Source: an uncultured Jannaschia sp. (lineage in GTDB: Bacteria > Pseudomonadota > Alphaproteobacteria > Rhodobacterales > Rhodobacteraceae). From it: a stretch of 64,000 nt of DNA. The notes under the pieces are model-generated. The model was given only the letters and a program-made list of their open reading frames with translations. It did no database searches and was not told where the DNA came from. The stretch is from positions 1,789,001 through 1,853,000 of the forward strand of contig NZ_CANNEZ010000001.1 in assembly GCF_947503795.1 (NCBI RefSeq). Direction: 5' to 3'. A program made the position numbers and the translations under genes. Positions 17,432 through 26,354 of this stretch are shown piece after piece (the first letter of the stretch is position 1; each line of letters starts with the position of its first letter).

Positions 17432-20400
17432 TCAGGCAAGGGTCAGCCGCGCGGGATGACCCGGTCCGAATTCCTCCGACACCTGCCGGACCTCCACCAC
17501 CTGCGCGCTTCCCGGCACGACCGCGCCCATCGGCACCACCCAGCGGGGCGTGTGAACCGTGGCCGTGGCCACGTCTCCGCCGAGGCTGTCGAGAAGTCGG
17601 ACATCATAGGTCTCGCGCCGCTCGGCCAGCGGCACCCCCGCTTCGCCCCAACCATCCACGAAACTGCGGCTGCGCCGGATCCACGAGACGACATCGGTGC
17701 CGTCCTCTTCACCCAGCTGCAGGTGTACCGGCGCGAAGGGACGCAATCCCTCGCCCACAACCGTCACCTGCCGATGGACATAGGATTCATGGTCGTAGGA
17801 GAACCGCGACGGCCCGATCCGGTAATGCCGCTCCAGCCCCAGCGCCTCCTGCGGCAGGTCCAGCTGTACCGGGCCGCCATCCAGCATCACCACGCGACTG
17901 CCGATCGGCCACGGCTCGCGCATCTGCCGTTCCGTGCCGCGCTGCCCCCGCAGCCGCCCGCTCAAGGCCCAGACCTGCGGGGCCACCAAACGTGCCTCGC
18001 GGAACTGGAACACCTCCCAGCCCCCCGCCGCGCCATCGCCGATCGCCGCGGCGTTCGCCCCGGCCAGCACCGCCGCCTCGGACGCCGAGGCCAGCGCCCC
18101 CACCGGCAAGCGCAGATGCAGCGCATCGCCCTCGTCCCAGAGCCCCGGTCGCGCAGGCGCCATCACCGTCTCGGTCGTCCCGATGATCGACGGCACGTCG
18201 ATCATCTCGTCGAGTCGGTAGCCCGCGTCCTCGATCGACGAATGGATTGCCACGCTGCCGGGCCACGGCCGCGCCGCGATCGCGGCATGGGGCGCGTGCG
18301 GCGACCCCGCCGAGGTCAGTTGCGGCAAATCGAGGATCAGCGCCTCGACCGGCAACGGCGCCAGCGGACGCGCCCGCCCCGAACCGTCTTCGACCGCGTC
18401 GCTCGGCTCGTAGAGACCGCGCTCCGTCCGGATCGCCGTCACCGCGCGCGCCCCGCGATCCTCCAAGCGGTCCACCCGCCACAGATCGCCCGACCCGTCG
18501 AGCCGCAGCAGATCGCCTGCCGAGACCTCCCGCCGCGACGGCGGCAGGATCACCGAGAGCTCGTCGCGCGCCACACGACCTTCGGCCAGAAACCGCTCCG
18601 CCAGCGCGTGGCCCTCGCCCCGCGTCAGCATCAGCGGAAGCTCGGTCTCGGCCACGGGCACCGGCGCGTCGCCCGGCTGCGCGGCGTCGCCCACCCGCAC
18701 CTCGAAGGATCCGCCCGCATCGACATGGGTCACCCGCACCCGGCCCGACACCTCGGTCTCGGGCGCACGGTTCAGCCCCACGACCGGCGCATCCGCCTCA
18801 CGGACCAGAAGGTCCGTCACCACATCATGGACCGGCGCGCGCGCCCGCATGGTGAAGACCAGCCGTCCACCCGCCTCATGCGCCTCGATCCCATGCGCCA
18901 GCAGCAGCGGCTGCAGATCCGCGCGACCGGACTGAACCTGGTCGATCGCATAGCCACGCACGACGCCGTGCACCCCCGACACATCCACCGCGCGCACCCC
19001 CGCCCGCAGGCAGATCGCCTTGATCACCGTCGCAAGCGGCTGCGCCGCAGACCGGCCCGAAATCCAGTGCCCCCGCGCGTGGTTCGCTCCGTCGCTCCAA
19101 TAGTCGCTCAGCTCCGGAAAGGCGGGCCAGGGCCGCGTGTCCCAGGCCCAGGCGAAGGAATGCCCGAGATCGACCATCGGCCTCCCGTCCACATCGGACA
19201 GGGCGTTCACCCCCGGCGCCGACCAATGCGACAGGAAGGCCCGCAGGTATTGCATCTGCATCGCGTCGTCGCGCCGCCCGTCCGAGTAGTGTGGCAGGCC
19301 TGACTCCGAGGACTTCGGATCGACGAAGCGGTTGGGCTGGTTCGCCCCCTTGTCGATCGCCGCACAGCCGTACTCCGTGAATCGGATCGGCTTCGATTGA
19401 GGGATCCAGGCCGTGGGCTCGTCCGACCGCAGGCCGTCCACCCGCTCGTGATGCGGCTTTCCCCACCACGATCTGATATCCTTGTAGCGCCAGACCCACG
19501 GCTCGCCAAACGCCCCGTCGGTGATCGGATCGCGCCGCTGCGCCGCCCGTGCCTCGGGCGAGCCGTAGTACCAGTCGAAGCCCTCGCCGCCCTCGATGTT
19601 CGACCGCAGGTAGCCGAGGTCATGCACCCCGCCCGCCTCCGCATCCGCGTGCCCATCCGACGCGCGCCAGTCCGACATCGGCATGTAGTTGTCGATGCCC
19701 ACGAAATCGATCGCGTCACTCGCCCAGAGCGGATCGAGATGATAGCGCAGGTCCGCCGTCCCCGTCGGCTGGTAGCCGAAATATTCCGTCCAATCCGCAG
19801 CATAGCCGATCTGCGCGTCGGGCAGCAGGAGCCGAACCTCATGCGCAAGGGCGATCATCTGCTCGACCGCCGGAAACCGCCCATCGGCCCCGCGGATCTG
19901 CGTAAGTGCCCGCATTTCCGAGCCGATGCAGAATGCCTCGACCCCGCCGGCGGCGGCACAGAGTGCCGCGTAGTGCAGGATGAACCGGCGGTAGGAATTT
20001 TCGCTCGGCCCGTCGATCACTCGCTGCCCGCCCCAGAGCGTGCGCACCGAGAATTCCGCAGCCGTCGCCGTCCCGAAGAACGCCGCCACCTCCGCCTCGG
20101 CGGCCGCCGTGCCGTCGCTGGATCCGTCGACACCCGGCGCAAGATCCGTCGTGATCCGCCCCCGCCATGGCAGCGCGCCCTGCTCGGTGCCGCCCCAAGG
20201 GTCCGGCAATCCGTTCCCCGCCAACTGGTCCATCAGGATGAACGGATAGAAGGTCACGTCCAACCCCTGTGCCGCCGCCCCCTCGATCGCCTCGATCACG
20301 GCCGCGTCGGCAGGCGTGCCGCCATAGACGGGCCGCCCCTCCAACTCGGGCACGACCCCCGCCGCCGCCCGATCCAGCCCCGCCACGCGCCAGGTCATCG

Positions 20401-21331
20401 GCGTGCCCTCGGACAGGTTCTGCTCGGCGCGCGGCCGCACCTTGCACGACCCGCAACGCAGATCGTTCCCGAACCACGACACAACCAGCGAGGCCGACCG
20501 CACGCGCGGCAACTCCTCGACCAGGTCGGTCAGCGCGACGTTGAAATCCGCGACACCCTGTTCGGTGTTCACGTTGGCGGAATCCTTCGATCCCCCGCCA
20601 TGGTCGTAATGTACCGCTGTCGTCGCCAGCGCGTATTCGCCCGTGCCCGGCACAAGGGCCACGCCCTCGATCAGTTCGGCGGGCGACGGGACCTCGCCTT
20701 CGGCCTCGACATGGCGCACCACCTCGAAGGACAGGTTCGGGACGCGGTTTCCAAACGGCGTCAGGTCCAGGTCCTCGAACACCACGTAGGCCGTGCCGCG
20801 ATAGGCCGGGGCGGCGCCCGCGCCCTCGATCGCCTCGATCAGGCTGTCGGGTAATTGGTCTTCGGCGCCCCTGTGGACGCGCATCTGCACGCTGTCTCGC
20901 GCCAGCTCGGTGCCATCCGCCCAGATCCGTCCGACCCGCCGGATCTCGCCTTCGCAAAGTGCCATCGCCAGCGACACGGAATAGGTGAAGCTCGTCGATT
21001 GCGGGGCCTTCGGCGCACCCTTGCCGCCCCCGCCCCCGGAGGTCGTGCGATGCTCCTTGAACCGCGTCGCCCAGATGACGTGTCCACCGGTCCGCACCCG
21101 TCCGATGACCCGCGGGATCGCCGCGCCCTCGGACGCGCCCGTCAGGCGGAACCGGTCGACGCGGCCATGCTCGACCGCCTCCGAGCCCGCGCCCATGATC
21201 GACTGGTCGACCAGCCGGCCCACCGTCGCGCCGACCGCACGCCCGATCACGGCGGCGCTGACGCCGAAGACCGATCCGCCGAGGGATCCGCCGATGGCGG
21301 CGCCAACGGCGCCGAGTACCAAGGTCGCCAT
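17432..21331 (-). CDS. GTA g15: tail-tip/receptor protein with TIM-barrel-like domain
   Basis: At 1299 residues this is by far the largest GTA protein and matches g15 in length. The N-terminus is a Gly/Ala-rich hydrophobic stretch (LVLGAVGAAIGGSLGGSVFG). Residues from about 420 to 730 form the glycoside-hydrolase-like TIM barrel (EAFCIGSEMRALTQIRG, AADWTEYFGYQPTGTADLRY, DNYMPMSDWR, PIRFTEYGCAAIDKGANQPN), followed by a phage tail-3/J-like region and a C-terminal beta-rich part. It forms the central tail tip that contacts the recipient envelope. Catalysis by the barrel is not established. Last gene of the GTA operon, ahead of cysE. Confidence 0.95.
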   Translation of the reverse strand: MATLVLGAVGAAIGGSLGGSVFGVSAAVIGRAVGATVGRLVDQSIMGAGSEAVEHGRVDRFRLTGASEGAAIPRVIGRVRTGGHVIWATRFKEHRTTSGGGGGKGAPKAPQSTSFTYSVSLAMALCEGEIRRVGRIWADGTELARDSVQMRVHRGAEDQLPDSLIEAIEGAGAAPAYRGTAYVVFEDLDLTPFGNRVPNLSFEVVRHVEAEGEVPSPAELIEGVALVPGTGEYALATTAVHYDHGGGSKDSANVNTEQGVADFNVALTDLVEELPRVRSASLVVSWFGNDLRCGSCKVRPRAEQNLSEGTPMTWRVAGLDRAAAGVVPELEGRPVYGGTPADAAVIEAIEGAAAQGLDVTFYPFILMDQLAGNGLPDPWGGTEQGALPWRGRITTDLAPGVDGSSDGTAAAEAEVAAFFGTATAAEFSVRTLWGGQRVIDGPSENSYRRFILHYAALCAAAGGVEAFCIGSEMRALTQIRGADGRFPAVEQMIALAHEVRLLLPDAQIGYAADWTEYFGYQPTGTADLRYHLDPLWASDAIDFVGIDNYMPMSDWRASDGHADAEAGGVHDLGYLRSNIEGGEGFDWYYGSPEARAAQRRDPITDGAFGEPWVWRYKDIRSWWGKPHHERVDGLRSDEPTAWIPQSKPIRFTEYGCAAIDKGANQPNRFVDPKSSESGLPHYSDGRRDDAMQMQYLRAFLSHWSAPGVNALSDVDGRPMVDLGHSFAWAWDTRPWPAFPELSDYWSDGANHARGHWISGRSAAQPLATVIKAICLRAGVRAVDVSGVHGVVRGYAIDQVQSGRADLQPLLLAHGIEAHEAGGRLVFTMRARAPVHDVVTDLLVREADAPVVGLNRAPETEVSGRVRVTHVDAGGSFEVRVGDAAQPGDAPVPVAETELPLMLTRGEGHALAERFLAEGRVARDELSVILPPSRREVSAGDLLRLDGSGDLWRVDRLEDRGARAVTAIRTERGLYEPSDAVEDGSGRARPLAPLPVEALILDLPQLTSAGSPHAPHAAIAARPWPGSVAIHSSIEDAGYRLDEMIDVPSIIGTTETVMAPARPGLWDEGDALHLRLPVGALASASEAAVLAGANAAAIGDGAAGGWEVFQFREARLVAPQVWALSGRLRGQRGTERQMREPWPIGSRVVMLDGGPVQLDLPQEALGLERHYRIGPSRFSYDHESYVHRQVTVVGEGLRPFAPVHLQLGEEDGTDVVSWIRRSRSFVDGWGEAGVPLAERRETYDVRLLDSLGGDVATATVHTPRWVVPMGAVVPGSAQVVEVRQVSEEFGPGHPARLTLA

Positions 21332-21349
21332 GAACGAACCCCCGTCAGT

Positions 21350-21784
21350 TCAGGAAATTGGGAAAAGAAAGCGCGCCACGACGCGGCGGCGCCACGGTTG
21401 CGACAGCGAGGATTCGACCACGCCGTGCCCCGAATAGGCGTGCACGAACGCCGCCGTCGCACCGACGCGGCTGAGGATGCCCAGATGCTTGGCGACAGAC
21501 CGGTCCCGCATCCGGAAGAGAAGGACCTGCCCCGGCGCCCAGTCAGACCGGACCGACACCGCTCGCAGGTTCGCCATCCCCGCCGCCCACAACGCCTCGT
21601 CGCCCTGCGGCTCTGCCCAATCGGGCGTGTAGGGCGGCACATCCGCGGGCTCCCGGCCCACCACCTCGCGCCAAACGCCGCGGATCAGCCCGAGGCAATC
21701 CGCACCGGCCCCCTTCGCCGACGCCTGGTGAAGGTAGGGCGTGCCGATCCAGCCGCGCGCGGCTTCCACCACCGCGCCGGTCAT
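21350..21784 (-). CDS. GTA g14: NlpC/P60-type cell-wall peptidase
   Basis: A 144-residue NlpC/P60 papain-like peptidase. The nucleophile is Cys30 in GAGADCLGL, and the catalytic His is in VAKHLGIL. The N-terminal GWIGTPYLHQAS is typical of the phage and GTA peptidase group. In the particle it is thought to open peptidoglycan for DNA entry. It overlaps g13 by 4 nt (ATGA) and is 18 nt from g15. Confidence 0.93.
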   Translation of the reverse strand: MTGAVVEAARGWIGTPYLHQASAKGAGADCLGLIRGVWREVVGREPADVPPYTPDWAEPQGDEALWAAGMANLRAVSVRSDWAPGQVLLFRMRDRSVAKHLGILSRVGATAAFVHAYSGHGVVESSLSQPWRRRVVARFLFPIS

Positions 21785-22656
21785 CGACGACCCCCGTCGT
21801 TCTGGCCCGCCGCCGTCGGATAGGCCATCAGCCAGTCCTCGCCCGGCACGTCGGGAAAGCCCCGGAAATTCAGAACGTTGTCGAAGATATCGCGGCAGGT
21901 CTCGCGTCGCTTGTCGCAGCCCGCCTCGATTCGAACCCGGTCACTCGGCGCCACCGGCAACCGCAGCGACGACCAGAGCGTCAGGACGCGGGCCCCGTTT
22001 TCGATCCGGTCGGTCTTGATGCGCTCGGACTGTCCCTCGGCCCCGCCACTCAGCACGATCAAGCGGCCCCGCTCGAACCATTTCGGCGCAAAGTGGCGCA
22101 GCTCCGGCAGGCGCAACGCCGCTTCCTCCCGGTCCGCCGCCAGCACCTCCACCTCTTCGCAATAGAGCGGTCCCAGCACCACGCCGCAGCGCGCGTCACC
22201 CAGGGTCGCATCGCACCGTGTCTGGAAGACCCGGCCCTGAACCTCGCCCAAGGGCTCGGCCAGACCGCGCAGATCGGCGGTGAACGCGCCATCCGTCCCC
22301 CAGCCGATCTCGCCCAACGTGCCGCGAAACGTGATCTCGAACGCCGCCGGATCGCTCCAGTCCACCAGGTAGATCGTCACCTCGGCGGCATCCCACTTTC
22401 CCGCCCGAAGGTCGTCGGACCGGATCGCCTCGTGGTTCAGCGCGCCGGACGCCTCGGCGTTGTCCACCGCAAGCCCGGTCGAACGCTGGAGCGCGCCCGC
22501 GTTCATCCCCGACGCCGCCTGGCAGAGGACGCCGTTAACCTCGAGATCCCGGTCGTGATCCGTGAACCCGAGGATCAGGCCATCCGCCCGCCGCAGCACC
22601 CAGGCCCGGCAGACCGAACTCGCCCCGCCGGCCAGACTGTCGCGCAACCCGCTCAT
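21781..22656 (-). CDS. GTA g13: baseplate hub protein (DUF2163)
   Basis: A 291-residue protein of the DUF2163/phage BR0599 group. It begins SLAGGASSVCRAWVLRRADG and carries a cysteine-rich part (RCDATLGDARCGVVLGPLYC, then EAGCDKRRETCRDIFDNVLN). From the RcGTA structure I recall an iron-sulfur cluster in this hub protein, and the Cys spacing here would allow it. It overlaps g12 and g14 by 4 nt each. Confidence 0.92.
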   Translation of the reverse strand: MSGLRDSLAGGASSVCRAWVLRRADGLILGFTDHDRDLEVNGVLCQAASGMNAGALQRSTGLAVDNAEASGALNHEAIRSDDLRAGKWDAAEVTIYLVDWSDPAAFEITFRGTLGEIGWGTDGAFTADLRGLAEPLGEVQGRVFQTRCDATLGDARCGVVLGPLYCEEVEVLAADREEAALRLPELRHFAPKWFERGRLIVLSGGAEGQSERIKTDRIENGARVLTLWSSLRLPVAPSDRVRIEAGCDKRRETCRDIFDNVLNFRGFPDVPGEDWLMAYPTAAGQNDGGRR

Positions 22657-23285
22657 GCCCGCACCTCGATCACCGGCACGTCGGGCACCTCGCCCGCGCG
22701 GAACGTCTCGACGGAGGTCAGGATCAGGTCCGTATCGAACCGCACCGGCACGTCGAATTCGAACCCCGCCTGCACGTCCACGCCGATATCGGGCGCCGTT
22801 GCGAAGGTGACGATGCCTGTCGTGGTGTCGACCTCGTAATGCACCGTATCCACGAGCTCGTCATCGGCCACCCCGACCCGGACTGTGCCCGGCACCGGCT
22901 TGTCGATCGGCCGCCCGTAGGTCTCTTCGCCCGATCGATAGGTCTTCATCAGTGGGAACTGTGTCGTCTCGCCATCGCCGACCCCGATCACCTGGTCGTC
23001 ATAGGCCACGTCGCCCGAGCACTGGCACGATTTGAAATCCGCCCAATCCTTCCAGCGAAAGCCGTGCAGCCGGCCGCGCCGCGCCTCGAAGAAGGCGATC
23101 ACCTCGCCCACATCGTCGAGCGAGCGCAGCCCGACGCCCGCATCGTAGCGCCGCCGCGAATGCGCCCAGGGCGTGTTCCGCTCCTCGTGGCCGTTGGCGA
23201 GCGTCACCACCTCGGTCAATCGCTCAGGCCCGCCGACCGACCCGAAGGACAGCCGGGCGGGAAACCGGATCTCGTGAAAGGACAT
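22653..23285 (-). CDS. GTA g12: distal tail protein (DUF2460)
   Basis: A 210-residue protein of the DUF2460 family. It starts FHEIRFPARLSFGSVGGPER and has the conserved GFRWKDWADFKSC and AYDDQVIGVGDGETTQFPL. It forms the ring at the tail end that connects the tube to the hub. It overlaps g13 by 4 nt and lies 12 nt after g11. Confidence 0.93.
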   Translation of the reverse strand: MSFHEIRFPARLSFGSVGGPERLTEVVTLANGHEERNTPWAHSRRRYDAGVGLRSLDDVGEVIAFFEARRGRLHGFRWKDWADFKSCQCSGDVAYDDQVIGVGDGETTQFPLMKTYRSGEETYGRPIDKPVPGTVRVGVADDELVDTVHYEVDTTTGIVTFATAPDIGVDVQAGFEFDVPVRFDTDLILTSVETFRAGEVPDVPVIEVRA

Positions 23286-23297
23286 CGGGAGTGCTCC

Positions 23298-23936
23298 TCA
23301 GCGGTTGCGATTGCCGCGCGACAGGGCGCGGGACATCTCGGCGGCGATCTGGCCGCGCGAGCGTCGGAAGCCCGCCGCATCGGGCGTCGAGATATTCATG
23401 TTGACCGTCACGGCCCCCCCGCCGCCGCTGGCCTGCACGCCGAGCCGCCCGTCGGCGCCGCGGGCCAGCGGCATGATCGCCTCGGGGCCCGCCTCGCCCA
23501 TCAGGCCCGTGCCACCTCGCATCGGGAAGGCCGTCGCCTGGCTGACCACGCCGCCCCGCGCGAACGGCATGACGCGGCCCTGCGCGAAGGACGCGCCATC
23601 CGCGAAGGGCAGCACCGCGTTCAGCCCGCTGGCCAACGCACCGCCCAGCGCCGTCTGGATCGGCTTCATCGCCGTATTGTACGTCGCGTTCAGCATCGAC
23701 TGCGCCATCGAATTGAGCGCGTCCGACAGCTTCATGCCGTCGAACACCACCCCGTCGAACGCGCTCTTGAGGCTGCCTCCGAAGGACCGCGACAGCCCCT
23801 TCACCTCGCGCCCGGTATGGAGCATCTGCCCCTCCAGCGCGCCCAGCTCCGCCGTGAAGCGCGCCACCACCGGCGCCGTCCCCGCGATCTGCGCCTCCAG
23901 CGCATCCAGTGCCGCGCCCTGCTCTGCGTCATCCAT
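23298..23936 (-). CDS. GTA g11: tail tape measure protein
   Basis: A 212-residue short tape measure protein. Residues 1-60 form helices (ALDALEAQIAGTAPVVARFT), followed by a hydrophobic amphipathic stretch (ALGGALASGLNAVLPFADGA) and the Gly-rich PFARGGVVSQATAFPMRG and MGEAGPEAIMPLARGADGRL. The short length fits the short GTA tail. The start overlaps g10.1 by 8 nt. Confidence 0.92.
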   Translation of the reverse strand: MDDAEQGAALDALEAQIAGTAPVVARFTAELGALEGQMLHTGREVKGLSRSFGGSLKSAFDGVVFDGMKLSDALNSMAQSMLNATYNTAMKPIQTALGGALASGLNAVLPFADGASFAQGRVMPFARGGVVSQATAFPMRGGTGLMGEAGPEAIMPLARGADGRLGVQASGGGGAVTVNMNISTPDAAGFRRSRGQIAAEMSRALSRGNRNR

Positions 23937-24129
23937 CGCCGTTCTCCTTCACATCCGGAAAGCGGGCGGCCAACGCGTCCAGCCCCGCCCGGTCCATCGG
24001 CAACCGCCCATCCCCGTGGCCCAACAGGAACGCGAGCTCCGCCGGGGTCAGCGCCCAGAACGCCGCGGGGCTCAGGCCCAGGCCGCGCATCCCGGCCCGC
24101 ATCAGCGCCGGCCAGTCGAACGCGCTCAT
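23929..24129 (-). CDS. GTA g10.1: small tail assembly protein
   Basis: A 66-residue protein starting MSAFDWPALMRAGMRGLGL and containing AAFWALTPAELAFLLG, the signature of the phage tail assembly chaperone-like gene between g10 and g11. It overlaps g10 by 4 nt and g11 by 8 nt. Its size is near the limit of automated calling, but the reading frame and the coupling are clear. Confidence 0.88.
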   Translation of the reverse strand: MSAFDWPALMRAGMRGLGLSPAAFWALTPAELAFLLGHGDGRLPMDRAGLDALAARFPDVKENGDG

Positions 24130-24449
24130 GTCGTCGGAAGGGCAAAGGCCCGCCGGAGCAGCGCCGCGGCCACCCGCGTCGCCTCGGCGGGCCCGCCCTC
24201 GATCTCGGCGGCCAGCAGGGCGTCCGGTCCCGCCCGCCAGCCGCCTGCATGCAACCCCGCAAGCAACAGGCGGGCCACGTCGCGGGCCGTAAAGGCCCCC
24301 GTCTCGAAGCGTTCGACCAGGGACACCAGACTGTCGGCCGCCATCGCGTCCTCCAGCTCCGCCAGGGCCCCGAGGGTCAGCTTCAGCACGCGGCGCTCGC
24401 CATCGATCACCAGGGCGACCTCGCCCGCATAGGGGTTGCCGCATCCCAT
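24126..24449 (-). CDS. GTA g10: tail assembly chaperone-like protein
   Basis: A 107-residue GTA-family protein (Phage_TAC type): it begins NPYAGEVALVIDGERRVLKL and continues with LGALAELEDAM and a helical C-terminus. Probably a chaperone for the tape measure, with g10.1 as its second part. It overlaps the g9 stop by 1 nt (TGATG) and g10.1 by 4 nt. Confidence 0.9.
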   Translation of the reverse strand: MGCGNPYAGEVALVIDGERRVLKLTLGALAELEDAMAADSLVSLVERFETGAFTARDVARLLLAGLHAGGWRAGPDALLAAEIEGGPAEATRVAAALLRRAFALPTT

Positions 24450-24862
24450 CAGATCGCCGTGAAAGTCAGCTCGCCCGCCGATGCCAGCGAGATCTCGTAG
24501 GTGGCCTCGCCGTCATGGCTGCCGCCATATTCCAGCGACGTGATCTGAAAGGCCCCCTCGACGATCCCGAAATCGGGGATGATCACCTGGAATTCCGGCA
24601 CCTCGCCGTCGAAGAACAGCTGCCGCGCCCGCGCATCCGTATCCGCATCGCGGAAGATGCCCGACCCCGACACGGCCGCCGATTTCACGCCGCCGCCCCC
24701 CAGAAGCTCGCGCCAGCCGCCCGCGCTCTCGGTCGACGTCACGTCGATCGAACCCGCATTGAAGGTCAGCCGCGTCGCGCGCAGACCCGCCAGCGTGCTG
24801 AACACGCCGGTCCCGTCCAGATCGACCTTCAACAGAAGGTCCTTTCCGCTTTGAACGCTCAT
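24449..24862 (-). CDS. GTA g9: major tail (tube) protein
   Basis: A 137-residue tail tube protein of the TP901-1 type. It starts SVQSGKDLLLKVDLDGTGVF and contains TRLTFNAGSIDVTSTESAGG and AVSGSGIFRDADTDARA, the usual pattern in phage and GTA tubes. It polymerises as the tail tube. 28 bp separate it from g8. Confidence 0.94.
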   Translation of the reverse strand: MSVQSGKDLLLKVDLDGTGVFSTLAGLRATRLTFNAGSIDVTSTESAGGWRELLGGGGVKSAAVSGSGIFRDADTDARARQLFFDGEVPEFQVIIPDFGIVEGAFQITSLEYGGSHDGEATYEISLASAGELTFTAI

Positions 24863-24890
24863 GTCTCGTCTCCTTGTTGGTTGGCCGCCA

Positions 24891-25304
24891 TCAGGCCGCC
24901 GGATCGTCCAGGCGCGCCCGGAACCACAGATCGATGCGCCGCGTGACCTCGCCCTCGTCGCGCCGCGCCCGCGCCAGCCGGAACCGGAGCGAGATCACCC
25001 GCCCCCGCGGCAGCGCAAGGTCGGCATTCGACAGCAAATCCGACAGCCGCGCCGCCACCCGCTTGGCGGTCACGTAGCCGGCCGTGCGCGTCACCACGCT
25101 CACCTTGAGATCGTGCGTCGTCACCTGGCCCGACGCGTCGCCTGCCGCGCGGGCGTTCTCCTGACCCAGCGCCACGAACAGGTCCGGCGCCGCATCGGGC
25201 ACCGCGTCATAGATCGACGCGCCCACCAGCGACCCCAGTTCGGCATCCGCCGTCAGGCGCGCATAGATCGCCGCCTGCAATCCCTCGCTCAGCGCGTAGC
25301 TCAT
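24891..25304 (-). CDS. GTA g8: tail terminator (DUF3168)
   Basis: A 137-residue DUF3168 protein: LQAAIYARLTADAELGSLVG near the N-terminus, then VALGQENARAAGDA and a C-terminal RRIDLWFRARLDD. This family caps the tail at the head end. It overlaps the g7 stop by 4 nt. Confidence 0.9.
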   Translation of the reverse strand: MSYALSEGLQAAIYARLTADAELGSLVGASIYDAVPDAAPDLFVALGQENARAAGDASGQVTTHDLKVSVVTRTAGYVTAKRVAARLSDLLSNADLALPRGRVISLRFRLARARRDEGEVTRRIDLWFRARLDDPAA

Positions 25305-25642
25305 GCCCCCGCCCCCTCGTGGATCTCGGCGGCCATCACGACCAGCGCATCGTCCGCGCCGTCATGCACCGCCTCCACCTCGTAAAGCCGGGTCCCGTCG
25401 CGCAGCCGGTGCCCCATCTCGGGCCGCGCAGGATGTCCCTGTGGCAAATGATGAGTGCGGATCTTCACGCCCAGTCGCGGCGCGCGGCCGAATTCCGTCG
25501 CCTTCAGGCCCCCAGACCGCATCTGGATGCGGCCCCAGATCACGCCCCGCGCGTCCCAGCTCCGCAGGATGCCGCCACCGCCATCGGGCACCCGCACCGG
25601 CACCAGATGCTCGAGCCGACGCGTATAGCCCCCGCCGCTCAT
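25301..25642 (-). CDS. GTA g7: head-tail adaptor/stopper
   Basis: A 113-residue head-tail adaptor. Residues such as RRLEHLVPVRVPDGGGGILR and RDGTRLYEVEAVHDG match the phage head closure (gp16-type) fold. It probably closes the capsid portal channel. It overlaps g6 and g8 by 4 nt each. Confidence 0.9.
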   Translation of the reverse strand: MSGGGYTRRLEHLVPVRVPDGGGGILRSWDARGVIWGRIQMRSGGLKATEFGRAPRLGVKIRTHHLPQGHPARPEMGHRLRDGTRLYEVEAVHDGADDALVVMAAEIHEGAGA

Positions 25643-26193
25643 GCGCGCCCCCCGCCCAGACGCCGCTCCCGCATCGGCGCGATCAGCGACGCGACGTGCG
25701 CCGCGACCCCCTCGGGCACATCACCATCCGACGCCGCCGCCACCAGGATGACGGCCTGCGCTACCCCCGCCGGCACCGCGTCCCAGTCGCCGTACCCCGC
25801 CCGCAGGCGCAGCCGGACGACCGCGCCCTCGGGCACGGGATCGGCCAGCGCGACCACCGACCAATGCGGCTCGGATGCGACCCCGCCGATCGCCACGGGG
25901 ATCGGACCCTCCGGCCCGTCCCGCTCGGCCTCCAGCACGTCGAGGACCGGCGCCAGCGGCAGCGCGATCCGACCGCCCTCGGCCACACCCGCCACGCGTA
26001 ACTCGCGCGCGATCAGGATCTTGCCCAGCCGTGCCTCGATCTCGGCGATGGCCGCCAACAGCGACAGCGCCAGCCGCCGCGTGGGATCGGTCTCGACCCC
26101 GTAGCCCTCCGGCAATCGCAGATGCGCCGCCAGTTGCGCGATCGGCAGCGCCCCGTCCGCGATGGCCTCGGTTTCCAGTATCGTCATCGCCAT
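25639..26193 (-). CDS. GTA g6: head-tail connector (gp6/gp8-like)
   Basis: A 184-residue connector beginning ALPIAQLAAHLRLPEGYGVE, the typical start of the phage gp6-like head-tail connector family, with a helical core (LALSLLAAIAEIEARLGKIL) and LRLRAGYGDWDAVPAGVAQA. I start at 26193 because GGAGG lies 5 nt upstream; longer forms lack a box. A 137-bp gap with a strong hairpin separates it from g5. Confidence 0.9.
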   Translation of the reverse strand: MAMTILETEAIADGALPIAQLAAHLRLPEGYGVETDPTRRLALSLLAAIAEIEARLGKILIARELRVAGVAEGGRIALPLAPVLDVLEAERDGPEGPIPVAIGGVASEPHWSVVALADPVPEGAVVRLRLRAGYGDWDAVPAGVAQAVILVAAASDGDVPEGVAAHVASLIAPMRERRLGGGRA

Positions 26194-26313
26194 GGATGCC
26201 TCCGCGAATGTCTGCAATCAGGACGGAACCGCCACGCCGCGCGTGCGGACCAGACCGGTGACCTGACGGCCCCGCCCCCCCGTGCCGTCCTGTACGCGGC
26301 CCCGGGGATGTGT

Positions 26314-26342
26314 GGGCCGCCCCCCGCGCCGGGGGACGGCCC
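26314..26342 (-). other. GC-rich hairpin between capsid gene g5 and g6
   Basis: A 12-bp stem with one mismatch (26314-26325 / 26331-26342, loop 5 nt) lies just beyond the g5 stop on the minus-strand transcript. There is no U-tract, so it is more likely an mRNA 3' stabiliser or partial attenuator than a full terminator. It sits in the only gap over 100 bp inside the operon. Confidence 0.55.
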
Positions 26343-26354
26343 ATGACGTCATGT

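Noticed and set aside
21925-21950. tRNA T-loop-like GGTTCGAATC on the minus strand
   Set aside because: It lies inside g13 coding sequence (RVRIEAGCDK) and no acceptor or anticodon stems can be formed around it.
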